A DNA stretch of 64,000 nt from Catenulispora sp. GP43 (lineage in GTDB: Bacteria > Actinomycetota > Actinomycetes > Streptomycetales > Catenulisporaceae), in contig NZ_JBGCCT010000023.1 of NCBI RefSeq assembly GCF_041260665.1, positions 124,001 through 188,000 on the forward strand. Direction: 5' to 3'. Position 1 is the stretch's first letter. Every line of letters starts with the position of its first letter. The notes under the pieces are model-generated. The model did no database searches. It was not told the origin of the DNA and worked only from the letters and a program-made list of their open reading frames with translations. Shown piece after piece: positions 63,641 to 64,000 of the stretch. Made by a program: the position numbers and the translations under genes.

Positions 63641-64000
63641 ATGAGCGAGCACGGCAGTCGGCGCGCCGGAGGTGGCGGCGGGTCACGGGGGCGCCGGTCG
63701 GCCAACGGCGGCGGCTTCTCGGACAAGCTCGACGGGCTCGCCAACCAACTGTCCGGCATGTTCGGCAAGCGCGGCGGCGGCCGGCGCGGCGGCGACGGAT
63801 ACGACGACCAGTACGACGAGTACGGGTCCTACGACACCCGCGGCGGCTACGACGACGGCTACGGCGAGCAGCCGGCCGACGTCGCCTCCGGAGGCGGCCG
63901 GCGGGGCTCCGGACGCCGCACCTCGACCCGGTCCGGCGGCGGCCGCGGGGACGAGCTGCCGCCCAAAGACTGGTGGATGAAGTTCATCAACTACCCGCGT
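63641..64000 (+). CDS. Penicillin-binding protein, cytoplasmic N-terminus (partial)
   Basis: The first 120 codons of a protein that runs off the window. The N-terminus is basic and Gly/Arg-rich with Asp/Tyr repeats (YDDQYDEYGSYDT) and reaches DWWMKFINYPR, the juxtamembrane part seen in actinobacterial bifunctional transglycosylase/transpeptidase PBPs just before the membrane helix. Identification rests on this tail and on gene order (ino1, padR, PBP as in Streptomyces). GAGG precedes the ATG. Such PBPs polymerise and cross-link peptidoglycan. Confidence 0.75.
   Translation, partial: MSEHGSRRAGGGGGSRGRRSANGGGFSDKLDGLANQLSGMFGKRGGGRRGGDGYDDQYDEYGSYDTRGGYDDGYGEQPADVASGGGRRGSGRRTSTRSGGGRGDELPPKDWWMKFINYPR

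Overview
The window is very GC-rich DNA with actinomycete codon use (third positions almost always G or C, many GTG starts, frequent 4-bp GTGA/ATGA overlaps). The gene content fits a filamentous soil actinomycete of the Streptomyces/Catenulispora type: a conservon (cvnABCD), cell-wall-binding-repeat-2 (CWB2) exoproteins, a menaquinone-type succinate dehydrogenase, secreted chitinase, sedolisin and other exoenzymes, and paired regulators. The right end (ino1, padR, divergent penicillin-binding protein) resembles the origin-proximal arrangement known in Streptomyces; genus placement is inference. I see no insertion sequence, prophage, CRISPR array, tRNA or rRNA.

Layout. 0-4 kb: end of a ferric-reductase-like flavocytochrome with an FMN-binding partner, a CWB2 exoprotein, and a small membrane protein facing it across a terminator. 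4-11.5 kb: an HTH protein, a large DUF4132 protein, a NarL-type two-component system, a 31-codon peptide gene and a GH18 chitinase. 11.7-16.1 kb: sdhCAB with a divergent LysR regulator. 16.2-25.8 kb: a stress/detoxification region made of small divergent regulator-enzyme units. Two of these have the same layout (NTF2-like protein, medium-chain oxidoreductase, divergent regulator); between them lie MBL hydrolase/MarR, GNAT, AraC and VOC genes. 25.8-29.7 kb: a GH71/99-like exoenzyme with two discoidin domains, a SUFU-family protein and a DUF4352 lipoprotein. 29.8-34.8 kb: an HTH-DNA-methylase-TRD fusion with a degenerate catalytic motif, a membrane protein, a Ser/Thr kinase and a lipoprotein.

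35-38.3 kb is a compact acyl-CoA dehydrogenase/ACP/KAS III cluster. 38.5-43.2 kb is the conservon with a coupled GAF protein. 43.9-48 kb holds an epoxide-hydrolase-like enzyme, a transglutaminase-fold protein, a stand-alone TSCPD-like protein and an Hmp/NsrR nitric-oxide pair that share an operator motif. 48-53.2 kb holds membrane and secreted proteins, a tandem Lrp regulator and a frameshifted MFS exporter. 53.3-61.2 kb is rich in secreted proteins (sedolisin with a collagen-like linker, small peptide, HExxE protein, CWB2 enzyme) plus an Rrf2 regulator and a DUF1684 protein. 61.4-64 kb is ino1-padR and the start of a penicillin-binding protein, separated by a 13-bp-phased repeat array.

Two patterns cut across the window. 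First, five genes carry short tandem duplications placed exactly over their stop codons, and several ORFs carry in-frame microrepeats. Second, two secreted-protein genes have leader hairpins that bury the ribosome binding site. The assignments rest on reading motifs by eye; no database search was run.
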